Shown here one piece after another: positions 25,553 through 35,568 of a DNA stretch of 64,000 bases. Location: positions 372,001 to 436,000 of the forward strand of contig JAPWKE010000003.1 of the NCBI GenBank assembly GCA_028283655.1. Reading direction: 5' to 3'. Numbering within the stretch: the stretch's first letter is position 1; each line of letters opens with the position of its first letter. Origin of the DNA: Acidobacteriaceae bacterium. Its GTDB lineage: Bacteria; Acidobacteriota; Terriglobia; Terriglobales; Acidobacteriaceae. The translations under genes were made by a program, and so were the position numbers. The notes beneath the pieces are model-generated. The model saw only the letters and a list, made by a program, of their open reading frames with translations. It was not told the DNA's origin and searched no databases.

Positions 25553-28500
25553 GAGATGTCACCTTCAAAGGTCCGGCGCTGCTTTCTGTTGAGAGTTCCT
25601 CCAACGACTTCGCCATCACATGGATGATTGGCCCTTCTTTCTGTAGTGGGCCTTCCACTGCTATGAATCGAGCTCGCGTGATGGTGCGCCGATGTTGCTC
25701 GAAAAACTCAGGGGCAATGAATACGTTGAAAGTTCCGGTCTCGTCGGAAACAGTAAGAAAGACAACGCCTGACGCGGTTCCCGGGCGTTGTTTGACGATC
25801 GCAAGTCCTGCCGTCTTGACGTAGGCTCCATGAGGATGTGCTGCGAGGTCAGATGCTCGGAGGTAGCCTTTGCGCTTTAGGCCGCTTCTCCGGAAAGACA
25901 TAGGGTGAGGGCCAGTCGTCACGCTGCTGACCGCGTAATCTGCGACCAAGCGTTCTTCTGCAGTCATCGGGGCTAGGGGTGACACCTCGTTATCACGCAG
26001 CCATTGACTCTGCTGCTTCAAGAGCGGACCTTCCGTTTTTCCTGCGCGACTCACTTGCCAGAGAGCATCTCGCCGATGTCTCACCCCATCGAGCGTATTG
26101 AGCGCACCTACATTCGCCAAGAGCGCCAGTTCCTTTTGATTGAGCTGCGGGTTGCGCAACACGAGGTCATCTACAGAAGTGAAATCTTGCAGAGTACGCG
26201 AAGCCACAATCGCTTCGGCACAAGAACTACGCAGCCCGCGAACATATCCAAGGCCGAGGCGTAGGGACAGTGAACCGTCATCCTCATGCTCGATTTTGCA
26301 TGGCCAATCTGATACTTGGACGTCAATCGGTTTCACGCGTAGTCCATGACGTCTGGCATCTTCGATAAGAACGGAGGGGCTGTAGAAGCCCATAGGCTGG
26401 TTATTGAGAATGGCACAAGTGAACGCGGCTAAGTACTTCACCTTTAGGAAGGCTGATGCGTATGCGATCAGCGCAAAGCTCGCGGCATGGCTTTCGGGGA
26501 ATCCATACAAGGCAAACGAACTGATGTTCTGAATGATCGTCTCTTGCGTTGCCTCGTCAAGGCCGTTTGCCGTCATACCAGAACGTAGCCTCCCTTCGAG
26601 ATTCTTCATGCGCTCCCAGGATCGCCGCATCCCAACTGCTCGTCGTAGCTCCTCCGCTTCAGAGCCGGTGAAGCCGGCGACTACCATCGCCATACGTAGT
26701 AGTTGTTCCTGAAACAGCGGAACGCCAAGTGTGCGCTTCAAGACTGGTTCAAGCGAAGGGTGCGGATAAGAGACGTCTTCCTGCGCTTGGCGGCGCCTCA
26801 TATAGGGGTGCATCATTTTTCCAACGATGGGGCCGGGGCGAATGATTGCGACCTGCACAACGAGGTCATAGAACTTCTCAGGTCGATTACGGGGTAAGGA
26901 TGACATCTGAGCACGGCTCTCGACTTGAAACATGCCGATAGTATCGGCTCGTTGCAGGGTTCGATAGACCTCTTCATCTTCCGGAAGTTGAGCAAGATCG
27001 ATCGGCTCGCCGTAATGCTGAGGGACGAGCGTAAGACAGTCCTTCAGTACAGCCATCATGCCGAGGCCGAGGAGATCGACTTTGATGATGCCGAGGTCAG
27101 CGCAGTCTTCTTTGTCCCACTGGACTACGGTTCGACCTGCCATCGATGCGCGCTCGAGTGGCACCACTCTGTTGAGTTGCCCTTGGCAGATCACCATGCC
27201 GCCAGAATGCTGCCCGAGGTGACGTGGCAAATCTTGGATGCGCATACAAAGTTCCAAATACTTGCCGATACGGGGGTGCGCCACGTCGAAGCCTGCACTC
27301 TGGAACGAGCGCGCCATCGTATCGTTGGCACCCTTCCATTCGTAATTAGCCACGAGTGAGGAAAGCCGTTGCAGGGAATCAGGATCGAAACCGAGCGCTT
27401 TGCCAACTTCGCGAGCTGCCGATTTACCTCGATACGTGATCACGTTCGCTGTCATTGCAGCGCCTAGTTCTCCGTAACGTTGATACACATACTGAATCGC
27501 CTGTTCACGTTTGTGTTCGGACGGAAGATCGAGATCAATGTCGGGCCACTCGCCACGGCTCTCTGAAAGAAAGCGTTCAAATAGCAACTCCATTCCCACC
27601 GGATCGATGGCTGTGATTTCCAGCGCATAGCAGACTGCGGAGTTGGCCGCACTCCCTCGGCCTTGGATGAGTATGTCGCGTTCCTTACAGAACATTACGA
27701 TGTCCCAGACGATGAGGAAGTAACCCGCGAAGCCGAGCTTTGCGATGAGGTTCAACTCATGAGCAACTTGCTTTTTTGCTCGTTCCAGCAACCTAGCGTT
27801 CCGCTTGGGTCCGTAACGACGTTGGATCCCTTCGGTCACACGCTTCGCTAGGAAGCTGTCCATCGTTTCGTTTTCGGGAACTGGATAGCGTGGAAACTCG
27901 TAGCCGAGATCAGAGAGTCGAAATTGAAGTCGGGAAGACAGCTCCAATGTGTTCTCAACGGCGCCGGGAACATCGCGGAAGAGTGATGCCATCGCAGACG
28001 CTGATTTCAGATGACGCTGGTTATTGAGGGCCAACAACCTTCCTGCGTGATCGAGCTGCGTATGATTTCGGATAGACGCAAACAGGTCAGCGATTTCGCG
28101 GTCATATTTCGTTGCGTAGCGGACACCATTGGTTGCGATAACAGGAAGCCCTAGCGATCGCGCTATGCGAAGCGCAGCTTGATTGCGCCATTCTTCCTCC
28201 TGCTCTCGGTGGCGCTGCAATTCGACATATACATTCTGGTGTCCGAAGATTCGCACTAGATGTTCCACGGTTTCTCGGCCGGCTGCTTCCCCGCCACGCA
28301 TGAGCGCCGCCGCGAGAGGCCCTTCGTCTCCGCCGGTGAGGCAAACAAGCCCCTGTCCAAACTCTTCTATATCAGCTAGGCGAGCGGCGCCTTCTTGCTT
28401 CGAGGTCTCCCGCATCTTGTACCGCGTAATCATCTGGCATAGATTTTGATAGCCCGCGCGGGTTTCACACAGCAAGGAGAGACGCGTAGGTTCTACCAGA

Positions 28501-28763
28501 TGTTGGTGAGGCAGCCAGCGGGGCGGTGTGAGACGGCTACCAAGTCCAGTGATGGCAACCTCGGCACCGACATGCGCTACGATCTTGTTTTCGGTCGCAA
28601 TCTTGTGAAAGCGGGCTGAGCCGTAGAAACCGTTCCTGTCCATCAAAGCAAGCGCTGGCATCTCCAGCGCGAAGGCTCTTTCCGCCAAAGATTCTGGTTG
28701 TGATCCTCCTTCGAGGAAAGAGAAAGCACTATTTGCGTGCAACTCAACATACTTGTCAGTCAT
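25539..28763 (-). CDS. dnaE2: error-prone DNA polymerase III alpha (DnaE2/ImuC)
   Basis: This 1074-residue C-family polymerase carries out translesion synthesis with ImuA and ImuB. It opens with the PHP domain (YVELHANSAFSFLEGGSQPE). The polymerase active site includes GEWPDIDLDLPSEHKREQ near residue 410; helix-hairpin-helix and OB segments lie in the last third. The length is typical of DnaE2 rather than replicative DnaE1, and it lacks a beta-clamp-rich C-terminal extension. Its ATG overlaps the imuB stop (ATGACTGA). Confidence 0.95.
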   Translation of the reverse strand: MTDKYVELHANSAFSFLEGGSQPESLAERAFALEMPALALMDRNGFYGSARFHKIATENKIVAHVGAEVAITGLGSRLTPPRWLPHQHLVEPTRLSLLCETRAGYQNLCQMITRYKMRETSKQEGAARLADIEEFGQGLVCLTGGDEGPLAAALMRGGEAAGRETVEHLVRIFGHQNVYVELQRHREQEEEWRNQAALRIARSLGLPVIATNGVRYATKYDREIADLFASIRNHTQLDHAGRLLALNNQRHLKSASAMASLFRDVPGAVENTLELSSRLQFRLSDLGYEFPRYPVPENETMDSFLAKRVTEGIQRRYGPKRNARLLERAKKQVAHELNLIAKLGFAGYFLIVWDIVMFCKERDILIQGRGSAANSAVCYALEITAIDPVGMELLFERFLSESRGEWPDIDLDLPSEHKREQAIQYVYQRYGELGAAMTANVITYRGKSAAREVGKALGFDPDSLQRLSSLVANYEWKGANDTMARSFQSAGFDVAHPRIGKYLELCMRIQDLPRHLGQHSGGMVICQGQLNRVVPLERASMAGRTVVQWDKEDCADLGIIKVDLLGLGMMAVLKDCLTLVPQHYGEPIDLAQLPEDEEVYRTLQRADTIGMFQVESRAQMSSLPRNRPEKFYDLVVQVAIIRPGPIVGKMMHPYMRRRQAQEDVSYPHPSLEPVLKRTLGVPLFQEQLLRMAMVVAGFTGSEAEELRRAVGMRRSWERMKNLEGRLRSGMTANGLDEATQETIIQNISSFALYGFPESHAASFALIAYASAFLKVKYLAAFTCAILNNQPMGFYSPSVLIEDARRHGLRVKPIDVQVSDWPCKIEHEDDGSLSLRLGLGYVRGLRSSCAEAIVASRTLQDFTSVDDLVLRNPQLNQKELALLANVGALNTLDGVRHRRDALWQVSRAGKTEGPLLKQQSQWLRDNEVSPLAPMTAEERLVADYAVSSVTTGPHPMSFRRSGLKRKGYLRASDLAAHPHGAYVKTAGLAIVKQRPGTASGVVFLTVSDETGTFNVFIAPEFFEQHRRTITRARFIAVEGPLQKEGPIIHVMAKSLEELSTESSAGPLKVTSHDFH

Positions 28764-30267
28764 AAAGACCTGCTATGGACCATTCGTTCTGGATGAAGTC
28801 CCGCATGAGGCGACACGCTAGAAAGCTACTATCATTTGCTCGCGCAATCATGTCCCATTGCTCATTGCCCCAAATGCCGTCGTTCCACCACTCACCTCCT
28901 TGGAGCCAAGGGCCATATACGCGATCTGCGATGTAGCGTCGTGATCGAAAATGCACTTCTTTAGGCTTTCCATGCAGAACCTCCACGTGGGCTTTTTCTG
29001 CGGGGCGGAGAAGACGCAAGTAGAGATATGGCTCTTCACGCTTTTGTGGGGATTCCGAGTGCGTAAGAGAGAAGGTTTCGATGTGAAAGTTGTTAATTCG
29101 GTGCGTGTCGTCCAACACCGGTTTACCGACATTACCGTCGCCGACAATCGCCGAGAGACGAGCCAGCGTGATGTCTAATTTCCCCGACTCTGGAAGTTGT
29201 GGCGAAAAGAGACCGAGCTGCACTTTGTTCGTCATCCCAGGTATACCGTGAAGCTGTACAGCAACGATGGAATGCCGTGGTGGATGATTCTCGAGATCAA
29301 GGTGTAGCAGTTTCAACCATAGGGACTTCTCATTTGTTGCAACTCGCGGGGCCACGATTCGCGAGTGAGAGGTTCCTCCTTCCAACTCCAAGGTGACCGT
29401 GATCTTCGCTAATGCGTACATCCGCGATTGAGCTCGCAAGATTAGCTGTTCGAGCATTGGGGACAGGCCGAACAGCAGTGCTTCGAGGTCATCAAGAGGG
29501 AAGTCCAGCTCCACCTGCTCCTCAAGGATAAAAGGTAAATCGGCGGGCTCAAGAAGGTGAGGGCGCTTTCCCTGAGCGAGTTGCAGGAGGCGCTTACCAT
29601 CCTGGCCGAGACGTGAAATCAGAGCGTCCTCAGGTAGAGCTGCTAAAGCGCCAATGCTTCGAATGCCCCAATTTTCAAATGTCTGCGCTTGAGCTTCGGT
29701 CATGCCGAGCACGGAGAGCGATAGGGGGGCTAGTGCCTGTGCTTCTTGCCCCCTAGGTATCACTAAAATTGGAACGTTTCCGGTGAGCCCTTTCGCCATG
29801 CAGAGGGCTGCTTGGATGTTGGCGCTAATCGTGACGATTCCAGAGATCCCCGCAGAGCGAACGCGCTGCCTTAACTTCCTTGCGAGACTTAGGGGGGAGC
29901 CAAACAGGCTCTCTGTGCCAGCAACATCGATCACGCAGATGAAGTGACCGCCCTTGCTTTGGTCTTCAACACGTGGTGAGAAATCTCCTGCACATTCCAG
30001 CAGAATCCGTTTTAAGGCTTCCTCGATGCGGAATGAACGGGACAGTGACGTTATGTTTTCGAAAGTGTCGACCTCGATCTTTGTCATACCGTGCCTAAGA
30101 CCAAGAAGCCTTGCTTTTGTATTTAGGGAGGAGACGAATTGGTTCGGTGCTTCACCTTCAAGCACGATGCAAGCTTTGTCGTGGAGTTCTGGCTTTAGGC
30201 GCAATAACGCTTGTGCCGGCAACTCACGCACATAAAGGCAAGCATAGAGTTCCAGTGGTTTGCTCAT
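28756..30267 (-). CDS. imuB: ImuB, Y-family polymerase-like mutasome protein
   Basis: The 503-residue protein starts at 30267, where its ATG shares ATGA with the imuA stop. It has Y-family palm and little-finger features (LYACLYVRELPAQALL at the N-terminus, GIVTISANIQAALCMAKG, NWGIRSIGALAALPEDALISRLG). The catalytic acidic pair of active Y-family enzymes (SLDE in DinB) is replaced here by VIDVAG. ImuB proteins are non-catalytic adaptors that bring DnaE2 to the clamp. Confidence 0.9.
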   Translation of the reverse strand: MSKPLELYACLYVRELPAQALLRLKPELHDKACIVLEGEAPNQFVSSLNTKARLLGLRHGMTKIEVDTFENITSLSRSFRIEEALKRILLECAGDFSPRVEDQSKGGHFICVIDVAGTESLFGSPLSLARKLRQRVRSAGISGIVTISANIQAALCMAKGLTGNVPILVIPRGQEAQALAPLSLSVLGMTEAQAQTFENWGIRSIGALAALPEDALISRLGQDGKRLLQLAQGKRPHLLEPADLPFILEEQVELDFPLDDLEALLFGLSPMLEQLILRAQSRMYALAKITVTLELEGGTSHSRIVAPRVATNEKSLWLKLLHLDLENHPPRHSIVAVQLHGIPGMTNKVQLGLFSPQLPESGKLDITLARLSAIVGDGNVGKPVLDDTHRINNFHIETFSLTHSESPQKREEPYLYLRLLRPAEKAHVEVLHGKPKEVHFRSRRYIADRVYGPWLQGGEWWNDGIWGNEQWDMIARANDSSFLACRLMRDFIQNEWSIAGLYD

Positions 30268-31346
30268 CGTGGACCTACCCAACTTGTACGCTGGTGCCAG
30301 CCGGCAACCTTAGCTCTTTGCGGAGGTTTGCGCATGGGGATGAGGTTGGTGGGCGCCTCGGTGAAGCGTTGACGCACGATCTCTACATGAGCATTCAGGC
30401 CTGCAAAGACGGTGCGTTCTTCTTGTGTGTCCTGCATTGGAAGCAGCTTTAGCTGAAGCTCGGAGCTACTCTTCGCGCACGGATATTGGGTGAGCAAGAG
30501 TATGCTTGATCGATTCTGTTCTGCCGCGACTCGATAGCGATGCCAGGTCGACAATTCGATTCGAGAAACGAATTCCGGCTTGAAAGCACCAAAATCCAGA
30601 ATGATCGCTCCGAAACCGCCAGCTTGAATGACAAGGTCGGCACAGCGGAGCGCCTGTTCGATCGACTCAAAGGCGGGAGCTCTGCGCGACTTCTTTACTG
30701 TGCTTCTCTCGGAAACTCGTGAAGGCTCGAAATGGACGGGAGTGGGCCGAGGTTTCGATATTTGTTCGGCACAGCGAGGCGCCAAGTATTCCTCATTTAA
30801 GAAACGATCTACCGCCGAGGAAAGCCCCCTTGCCTCTGTCCGCGGATGCGTGCCATGGCCGCCTCCGTGGAGTCCTTTTAGGATCGGCCTCGGAGTGAAG
30901 CACTCTGTAGGCAAGACGAAACGCGGACTCTCCTGTGTCGCTGGTAGTTCTTGAACACCACAGCGAACCCATAAGACGCGGTTGAGATCGACTCCACTGG
31001 ATGCTGCTGCGGCTGGATTGAACGTGTTGGATGCATCGATCCACGCGCATACCTTTCCACTGCTTGTGACAGTGGAGAGGAAAGATACAGCGACTGATGT
31101 GCGCCCAGAGCACTCGTCTCCCACGAGTTCCGTCATAGCTCCCACAGGGAAGCCTCCAGCTAGAACTTCGTCGAGTACAGAAATTCCACTCGGCACAACC
31201 GGACGAATTACACGTGTCGGTGGCGTCAGAGCGGAAGGGAACTTTCGCGCAAGAGCGGCTTCTACTTCAGCTCGTATTTGGGCACTGGCATGCATAAGCA
31301 ATCTTCGCCTTATATTCGCCCATTGGGTGGGCTGTGCGTCAAGCAT
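30264..31346 (-). CDS. imuA: ImuA, RecA-like mutasome protein
   Basis: This 360-residue RecA-fold protein has a Walker A-like GDECSGRTS near residue 75, followed by VCAWIDASNTFNPAAAASSGVDLNRVLWVRC, as in RecA and ImuA. A poorly conserved insert occupies about 135-215. The second half has VIQAGGFGAIILDFGAF, and the tail is basic. It is the first gene of imuA-imuB-dnaE2. The ribosome site is weak, and start codons further inside, such as at MHASAQ, are possible. Confidence 0.82.
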   Translation of the reverse strand: MLDAQPTQWANIRRRLLMHASAQIRAEVEAALARKFPSALTPPTRVIRPVVPSGISVLDEVLAGGFPVGAMTELVGDECSGRTSVAVSFLSTVTSSGKVCAWIDASNTFNPAAAASSGVDLNRVLWVRCGVQELPATQESPRFVLPTECFTPRPILKGLHGGGHGTHPRTEARGLSSAVDRFLNEEYLAPRCAEQISKPRPTPVHFEPSRVSERSTVKKSRRAPAFESIEQALRCADLVIQAGGFGAIILDFGAFKPEFVSRIELSTWHRYRVAAEQNRSSILLLTQYPCAKSSSELQLKLLPMQDTQEERTVFAGLNAHVEIVRQRFTEAPTNLIPMRKPPQRAKVAGWHQRTSWVGPR

Positions 31347-31561
31347 TGGTTGCAGCGAGAATTGTGCGATTCAGCGTAACTTGCTGAGGATAAAGAGGTT
31401 GGAATTTTGATCGCCTACGCCTTAAATCGCAAATTGGGGCGTTCCCGGTTGCCGTTCAGAACTCTCTTCGCACTCACCCGAATAGGGGCCCTCTTGATGA
31501 ATGAACTTTCATAGGAGTGCTTCTTGCAATGCGTGATAGGCGACACTGTGGAGCTCGAACC

Positions 31562-32368
31562 ATGCAAATGGATGGGTACTATACTCACGCAATGCCAACG
31601 CCATGCATTTTTTGCGACAACAATTCTGGAAGCCGCGAACACTTTTGGCCGAAGTGGATTCACCGGCGTCACCAGTTCGGTCCGCTCAAGATGGAGCGAA
31701 GGGGGCGAGATCGTGTTGTGATTCCTGATCCCGAACTGACCGTGAAAACCGTTTGTACAGGTTGCAATAACGGGTGGATGAGTTCACTAGAAACAGAGTC
31801 GATTCCGGTGCTTGGTGCAATGGTCGACGATCGCCCCGTAGATCTGTCTGTGGCCCAGCAAACCCTGATTGCAGCATGGTCGGTCAAAACTGCCATGATG
31901 AGCGATTCGATGAAAGGGAGAAGTGCCGTAAACGTGTTCTACACGCGAGGTGATTGCAGCGGAATGCGTGTTGGCAGATCCATTCCTGAGCGAACACTCG
32001 TTTGGATCGGGCGAATCGATGGTATGCATCTGGCCAATGCTGGAACGGACTTTATGCTCAACGACCAGATGGGGAAGCCTCTCGCATCCTGCATAGCGAC
32101 GACAATCGTTGCAGGCCATTTCGTAACGCAGGTCGTCACAGTACATCTCGAACAACCAGAGGGGCGGCTTGATGCGATTCCATGTAAGGTCGGCGACTGG
32201 GATCTAAACCTGGAACAGATTTGGCCGATCCAAAAGCCTGTTGCTGCTTGGCCGCCACCAGTAAGCTTTACGAATGGTGGCCCCGAGGCCATCGCTTATT
32301 TGTTAGATCGCTGGAGAATCGGCGCCGAGACAGACATCATCGCTAATCCCCATTCGACCGGGGGCTAG
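31562..32368 (+). CDS. HNH-like zinc protein of unknown role
   Basis: I chose ATG 31562 because GGAG lies eight bases upstream; ATG 31592 has no ribosome site. The 268-residue protein has CIFCDNN, SREHFWPKWIHR and CTGCNNGWMSSLE, two CxxC pairs around EH, the pattern of a zinc-stabilised HNH nuclease. The remaining ~190 residues are beta-rich and unassigned. It stands alone, divergent from imuA and convergent with the AbiJ-like operon, and may be a defence nuclease. Confidence 0.6.
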   Translation: MQMDGYYTHAMPTPCIFCDNNSGSREHFWPKWIHRRHQFGPLKMERRGRDRVVIPDPELTVKTVCTGCNNGWMSSLETESIPVLGAMVDDRPVDLSVAQQTLIAAWSVKTAMMSDSMKGRSAVNVFYTRGDCSGMRVGRSIPERTLVWIGRIDGMHLANAGTDFMLNDQMGKPLASCIATTIVAGHFVTQVVTVHLEQPEGRLDAIPCKVGDWDLNLEQIWPIQKPVAAWPPPVSFTNGGPEAIAYLLDRWRIGAETDIIANPHSTGG

Positions 32369-32384
32369 ATACTTTCCGCTCCAG

Positions 32385-33740
32385 CTAAAGATTCACATGG
32401 TGAATTCTGAAGAGACGTTCGAAAAAATCTGCGACCGCGGTACTTCCTGTAGTGGAGTTCAATTCTGCTGCCCCAAATCGATAAACGTCATATCCAGCGA
32501 GCCGGAGGTCCCGATCAGCGCCGGTCATAGCGGCGTACTTTAGTGAATTAGCGGCCCCATCGTCGTTGGCATAGTGGTGCATCCCATCCACTTCGATGAC
32601 GACGCGGACGCCATTCGGAAGAAGCATTAGAAAATCCATGCGAAATCTTAGTAACGCTTGCTTGCCGCGTTCTCGAACAGTCTTCGGATCCCAATGCAAC
32701 CAGACTTCAGGCAGTAGCGCCGGCAGTCGAGGGACTGAGTGCTTGAAGTGTTTGAAGTAGCTCTTAAACAAGAGCCGTTGCGGTGGAGAGCTCTCCGGCA
32801 GACAGGCGATGAGACGACGGTAAAGTGATTCCTTTGCTTTCTCGTTATCCATCTCATTCAGGTCGGCCCACCACGTTTGAAGGGCATTCCACGTTAATCC
32901 TTCAGATCCTACTGTCCTGTCATACACGAGGACGTCGTCAATTCCATTCAAGACTTCGATGTCATTGTTGATCGCGTCGCTGAATCGCAGATCGGGCTTC
33001 ACGCTGGAGGCAAAGATGAGATTCTTGGGGGCGGTTCGCACCCCTCTTCCTGTTGGGATGGCTTCAAATACTGGATAGCCGCCAGAGGTACGAACTTCCT
33101 GTAGTTGAATCTGACATGCCGTGAGTGCTTGATTGAGTGTCGCCGCAAAACCCCTCTGCTCCTCGACCTCGGGCCGAACCTCTGAGGAGCAAAGTCCCTC
33201 GATCAATAGCAGGAAACGTCGATCAGAGCAGGTGTAAGCGCCAAGATTTTCGAAGAGTGCATCTGCCTTCCAGTCGTTATTTTCTACAACCCATTGCTTG
33301 ATCTGCCATTTCAGATTGCGAGGATGGCTGATCAGAAAATCGTGTGGCTCTTCAAGGACAAAAAGGCTCTCCAGCAGTTCCAGAAACCCTTGTGAGCGGA
33401 GGTAAATGGGCTGATCCTCGATTGCCTTAGCGGTTTCCCGTCGAAAGCGAATTGGAACCTCAGGGCCCGGATTGAAGGCCCAAATGAGTTCCTGCAGTTC
33501 GTTTCGGGTCTCTGCATTGGGAGGGAAGTTCGAGAGATACTTATCTGCAACCCTAACAAGGTCTGAATCTGGAACGACGTCGAAAGCGGCGTACATCCTG
33601 TCTCTCTTGGAGAGTCCTTCCTCTGGAGTAGGTAGGCCGAGTAGAGTGCATAGATCTGGGAGACGATCGTGCGTCGCAAGATCTTTCACGCCACCGATCA
33701 AACCTCGTAATTTGTTTCGAAGAGGTGAGTAATCCATCAT
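32385..33740 (-). CDS. AbiJ-NTD3-like protein with Vsr/DUF559-like nuclease C-terminus
   Basis: The ~451-residue protein starts with a helical region (LCTLLGLPTPEEGLSKRDRM, DLVRVADKYLSNFPPNAETRNELQ) that I associate with AbiJ N-terminal domain 3, found in abortive-infection proteins. The C-terminal ~100 residues form a PD-(D/E)XK-type nuclease: FRMDFLMLL, VRVVIEVDGMHHY and DRDLRLAGYDVYRF, as in Vsr and DUF559 proteins. The middle 200 residues are unassigned. It is last in a three-gene minus-strand operon, 37 bases after its neighbour. Confidence 0.65.
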   Translation of the reverse strand: MMDYSPLRNKLRGLIGGVKDLATHDRLPDLCTLLGLPTPEEGLSKRDRMYAAFDVVPDSDLVRVADKYLSNFPPNAETRNELQELIWAFNPGPEVPIRFRRETAKAIEDQPIYLRSQGFLELLESLFVLEEPHDFLISHPRNLKWQIKQWVVENNDWKADALFENLGAYTCSDRRFLLLIEGLCSSEVRPEVEEQRGFAATLNQALTACQIQLQEVRTSGGYPVFEAIPTGRGVRTAPKNLIFASSVKPDLRFSDAINNDIEVLNGIDDVLVYDRTVGSEGLTWNALQTWWADLNEMDNEKAKESLYRRLIACLPESSPPQRLLFKSYFKHFKHSVPRLPALLPEVWLHWDPKTVRERGKQALLRFRMDFLMLLPNGVRVVIEVDGMHHYANDDGAANSLKYAAMTGADRDLRLAGYDVYRFGAAELNSTTGSTAVADFFERLFRIHHVNL

Positions 33741-33777
33741 CACAGGCAGTAAGCGCCGATCGCTAGATATCTCGACG

Positions 33778-34659
33778 CTATTTTCCTATCCGCTTCCAGT
33801 ATTCGTATTCGATTGCTAGTGAGCAGGCATGCACGGCCAGGAGATACCACTCCTTAAGATCGCTCAGCGCACGCTCCATTTCTTGTCGGCGCTCGATTTC
33901 AAGTGCCTTCGTTGATTCTTCCCAACTCTTCCACTCTGCAGCGCTATTAGAAATCTTCCGCGATTGATAAGGCTTTTGAAGGGAGACTTCTCCCTGTCGT
34001 CTCAAAGATAGGAGAGCGTGTCTTCCTCGGCGTGATGTTGCCTCGTGCACAACTTTATTCCGCTCACCGCGGCGTTTTTCCAATTCTTTGGCGTCACTGC
34101 GCAGCGCATCTGCTGCGTGCTTGGCGTTCGGTGTCTCGTTCTGATCTGGTACTTTGAACGGCTTCATGAAGCCGTTCCGCTTCGCTGTCGCCTCATACTC
34201 CTTTGGCGTCATCCCGAAGCGTGCCATGACGTAATACTCACGAACCCGATCAGCCGCGATATTCAGCCACACCGCAGCGCCACCAGCGTGTTCCCAGAAC
34301 GGTTCGACATCGTCGAGTATGTTGTCCGGTTTTCTATGCTCGAAGCTGTAGAGAACTAGACCGATCGCGTTCCTGGCCAAATTCATTGTGCCGAGGAAAT
34401 CTTCCGCCGCCTTGTAATATGTCTCTTCTTGTTTCGTCGGTGTAGGAGGAGGCGATGGCCGACTCCATATAAACAAGTCAAGTTTGAATGGGGCATCTGT
34501 ATCCCATATTGCGAGTCCGGTGTAAACGTCTGAGGGAATGTTGTCTCCAACCCAAGCGTAATCAGAGACCGACAGAATCCCTGCGCGAGTCAGGAGCTCG
34601 CCCGCCTCTTCAGACAACTTAGCAAGTAGGTTTGCTGATTCTGGCCTCTTCCCACGCAT
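33778..34659 (-). CDS. hypothetical protein with HEPN-type Rx4H motif
   Basis: This helical protein of about 293 residues starts by TGATG overlap with the upstream gene. Near residue 200 is RGERNKVVHEATSRRG, in which RNKVVH fits the Rx4-6H active-site motif of HEPN ribonucleases. The C-terminus has a long helix (ESTKALEIERRQEMERALSD) and a hydrophobic helix LAVHACSLAIEYEYW, also HEPN-like. I cannot place it in a named family. Tight coupling to AbiJ-like genes suggests an RNA-cleaving defence role, which is inference. Confidence 0.5.
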   Translation of the reverse strand: MRGKRPESANLLAKLSEEAGELLTRAGILSVSDYAWVGDNIPSDVYTGLAIWDTDAPFKLDLFIWSRPSPPPTPTKQEETYYKAAEDFLGTMNLARNAIGLVLYSFEHRKPDNILDDVEPFWEHAGGAAVWLNIAADRVREYYVMARFGMTPKEYEATAKRNGFMKPFKVPDQNETPNAKHAADALRSDAKELEKRRGERNKVVHEATSRRGRHALLSLRRQGEVSLQKPYQSRKISNSAAEWKSWEESTKALEIERRQEMERALSDLKEWYLLAVHACSLAIEYEYWKRIGK

Positions 34660-35468
34660 CACTCAATACCAGCAGCGGTTCGGCTCAGATACGTTGCAAC
34701 CGTAGCTGCCACTCCGACGACAAGCTCGACTTCTTTATAGGTCGGTTCGCTGCCCTCGAGAATGTGCCGCCCCCTATTGTTGGTAAAGCCCCAAAGCTTT
34801 TGAATTGCCTCATTGAGTGGAGGGCGAAAAAGATCCGGCCTCGCCTTGGTGACATCGTCAAGCGTTGCCTTGGAAGTTATCTTCGCAACGCTCTTCGCTG
34901 CGCACTCTAACGCTGCCATTCCGTGTTGCACGGCGCCGGTCAGGTCGGCAGTAGGCCTTCGTGAAAGGTCTTCGATCGCTTTATGAAGCTCGTCCGAAGA
35001 GGTCTGCAGCCCAGCTGCTTCAAGCGCGGGTGATGCTTGCCTCATAAGGACCTCGAAGGCTTCAGTGCCACGCGAGAGAATCTGACCGTTCTCGATTTTC
35101 CATCCGATTCCGTTTTCCTCAAAGAGTGCATTGAGCTCTTCCACGAAATCTGCGAGCGAGAGTTGCGCGGGAAAAGCATGATGCATCATGAGAGAGTGGT
35201 AAATTGCCTCGGCGAGATCGTATACCCTAAACCAATCGCACTCTTGGATGCGCCAGGTTACCTCATCCCAGATATTTCCATCACTCCAGTTATCTCTGTC
35301 CGGAAGGCAATTGAGGGTCGAGCAAACGAGCTGCCTCGCTCCAGCTGCGTTTTGATATCGCCGCAACGTGCCGAGGATGTATGCACGGAACACTTCGGGA
35401 GCGCCCTCGCGAACTGTGATTTCTTGAGCTGGACCTCTATAGCCGTTTCGCCTTGAAAAAGAATCCAT
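34659..35468 (-). CDS. AbiJ-NTD4 / HEPN-like abortive infection protein
   Basis: I start at ATG 35468, where the domain begins (MDSFSRRNGYRGPA, then ITVREGAPEVFR), although a longer frame reaches 35546. The opening matches AbiJ N-terminal domain 4. The C-terminal region (about 180-269) has AVQHGMAALECAAK and LWGFTNNRGRHILEG, the RH-containing signature of HEPN domains common in AbiJ-like and toxin-like proteins. It is the first gene of the three-gene operon. AbiJ-type proteins block phage growth, often by RNA cleavage. Confidence 0.65.
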   Translation of the reverse strand: MDSFSRRNGYRGPAQEITVREGAPEVFRAYILGTLRRYQNAAGARQLVCSTLNCLPDRDNWSDGNIWDEVTWRIQECDWFRVYDLAEAIYHSLMMHHAFPAQLSLADFVEELNALFEENGIGWKIENGQILSRGTEAFEVLMRQASPALEAAGLQTSSDELHKAIEDLSRRPTADLTGAVQHGMAALECAAKSVAKITSKATLDDVTKARPDLFRPPLNEAIQKLWGFTNNRGRHILEGSEPTYKEVELVVGVAATVATYLSRTAAGIE

Positions 35469-35568
35469 TCTATTCACCGTAGGAACACATGATAGCGAAC
35501 GCCTGCGATCAAATCTTCTGCGTGTTCGCTTAGTCTCGTCGGACAATCATCTCATCGAAGGGGATTGT

